A stretch of DNA of 64,000 nt, from positions 1 to 64,000 of the forward strand of contig NZ_KE557318.1 in the NCBI RefSeq assembly GCF_000442315.1, in the 5' to 3' direction. Source of the stretch: Rubellimicrobium thermophilum DSM 16684 (GTDB taxonomy: Bacteria; Pseudomonadota; Alphaproteobacteria; Rhodobacterales; Rhodobacteraceae). This document shows, one piece after another, positions 63,332-64,000 of the stretch. The first letter of the stretch is position 1, and the number at the start of each line of letters is the position of its first letter. The notes under the pieces were generated by a model, which made no database searches, was not told the DNA's origin, and saw only the letters and a list, made by a program, of their open reading frames with translations. A program made the position numbers and the translations under genes.

Positions 63332-64000
63332 GCGGCCTCCTCCAGGGCGAGGATCTCCCGCACGCGGGGGATCACCTGCTCTCCGTAGAGACGGATGCCC
63401 TCCATCAGCTCGGGATGCGGCATGGGGCCGTTGGCGTATTTCAGGTCGAACCGCGCCAGCCCCAGCCCCCGGACCGTCCGGGCGATCTTGCGCGCCACCG
63501 TCTCGGGCGAGCCGACATAGAGCGAGCCATGCTCGATCTCCGCCAGGTAACGGTCCTTCGTGACCGGGGGCCAGCCGCGCTCGCGCCCGATGCGGCCGAA
63601 CATCTCGGCATAATGGGGCCAGAGCGCCTCGCGCGCGGCCTCGTCGGTGGCGGCGACATGGCCGGGGGAATGGACGCCGATGGGCCGCGGCGTCCGGCCC
63701 AGCTGGGCGCAGGCGCGATGATACAGGTCCACATAGGGGCGGAAGCGCATCGGATCGCCGCCGATGATGGCCAGCATCAGCTGCAGGTCGTGCCGCACCA
63801 CGCGGAGGACCGATTCGGGGCTTCCCCCCACGCCGACCCAGGCCGTGAAGCCCTCGGCCATGCGGGGATGCACCGTGACATCGCGCAGCGGCGTCCGCGT
63901 CCGGCCGGACCAGGTCACCCGCTCTTCGCGCAGCAGCCGCACCAGCAGATCGAGCCGCTCCTCGAACAGCGTCTCGTAGTCCTCGAGGGCAAAGCCGAAG
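63328..64000 (-). CDS. LLM-class flavin-dependent oxidoreductase (partial, C-terminal)
   Basis: The C-terminal 224 or so residues of a luciferase-like monooxygenase running off the right edge. Motifs include VHPRMAEGFTAWVGVGGSPE near the cut end, IIGGDPMRFRPYVDLYHRAC and YVGSPETVARKIARTV, typical of the Nitrilotriacetate/alkanal subfamilies. The substrate is unknown. It is convergent with the amide-transport operon and may use a related amine or amide, an inference. Confidence 0.85.
   Translation of the reverse strand, partial: FGFALEDYETLFEERLDLLVRLLREERVTWSGRTRTPLRDVTVHPRMAEGFTAWVGVGGSPESVLRVVRHDLQLMLAIIGGDPMRFRPYVDLYHRACAQLGRTPRPIGVHSPGHVAATDEAAREALWPHYAEMFGRIGRERGWPPVTKDRYLAEIEHGSLYVGSPETVARKIARTVRGLGLARFDLKYANGPMPHPELMEGIRLYGEQVIPRVREILALEEAA

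Noticed and set aside
1-64000. CRISPR array
   Set aside because: No regularly spaced direct repeats were seen; the only tandem repeat is a 21-base duplication at 41836-41877.

Overview
The window is GC-rich DNA from an alphaproteobacterium, most likely a Paracoccus- or Rhodobacter-like member of the Rhodobacteraceae. The evidence is gene content rather than a marker gene: a group-2 Mnh/Pha antiporter with fused A and B subunits, a type-III truncated haemoglobin beside an NsrR-like regulator, FolE2, a NarL-type regulator pair and a tRNA-Ser(CGA). The tRNA and the housekeeping-type genes (metZ, folE2, speDE, ptsN) point to a chromosome or chromid, with several accessory blocks inserted.

Layout. 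(1) 1-10.7 kb is a metal block. A leftward copper-delivery operon (Sco, PCuAC, Sco, M23 peptidase, DUF411) sits behind a CueR-type promoter with a 19-bp spacer. Next come divergent mntH and mntR with a palindromic operator. Last is a leftward Cd/Pb/Zn operon (P-type ATPase, ICMT-like methyltransferase, a frameshifted lspA, dsbB, dsbA), divergent from a CadR/PbrR-type MerR gene and ynfA and also behind a MerR-type promoter. (2) 10.7-15.2 kb holds an IS5-type remnant and a siderophore ABC importer (ATPase, two permeases, binding protein) with a DUF2218 gene. (3) 15.8-23.4 kb is a sugar ABC importer with an SMP-30 lactonase, next to a two-component system (soluble GAF histidine kinase and NarL-type regulator).

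(4) 24.1-36.8 kb is the most interesting block. It is a compact, intact four-gene cassette of about 12.6 kb: a 1723-aa DEAD/H helicase with a DUF1998 C-terminus, a SNF2/HepA-type helicase, an Eco57I-like adenine methyltransferase and an HNH endonuclease. The first protein is close in size and domain content to DISARM DrmA and DrmB joined together, the second looks like DrmD and the third like DrmMI, while an HNH nuclease stands where DISARM would have the PLD nuclease DrmC. I read it as a DISARM-related anti-phage system with a non-canonical architecture. Its right edge abuts an IS481 transposase remnant that truncates an nnrS gene.

(5) 37-41.7 kb contains a nitric-oxide-related group (nnrS fragment, cyclo-ligase pseudogene, truncated haemoglobin, NsrR-like regulator), a MarR-type regulator with a striking operator, decayed genes and a tRNA-Ser. 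(6) 41.9-49.1 kb is mixed core metabolism: GST, O-succinylhomoserine sulfhydrylase, FolE2, SpeE, SpeD and a PtsN-like protein. (7) 49.2-55.3 kb is the Mnh/Pha cation/proton antiporter operon. (8) 55.5-64 kb is an amide-utilisation operon: AmiC-like sensor, AmiR-like ANTAR protein, peptide-type ABC importer, formamidase/acetamidase, and a convergent luciferase-like oxidoreductase that runs off the window.

One caveat runs through the annotation. About eleven single-base frameshifts interrupt otherwise well-conserved genes, mostly at G or C runs. None falls in the defence cassette. Some or all could be sequencing errors, so the genes marked as pseudogenes for this reason may be intact in the organism.
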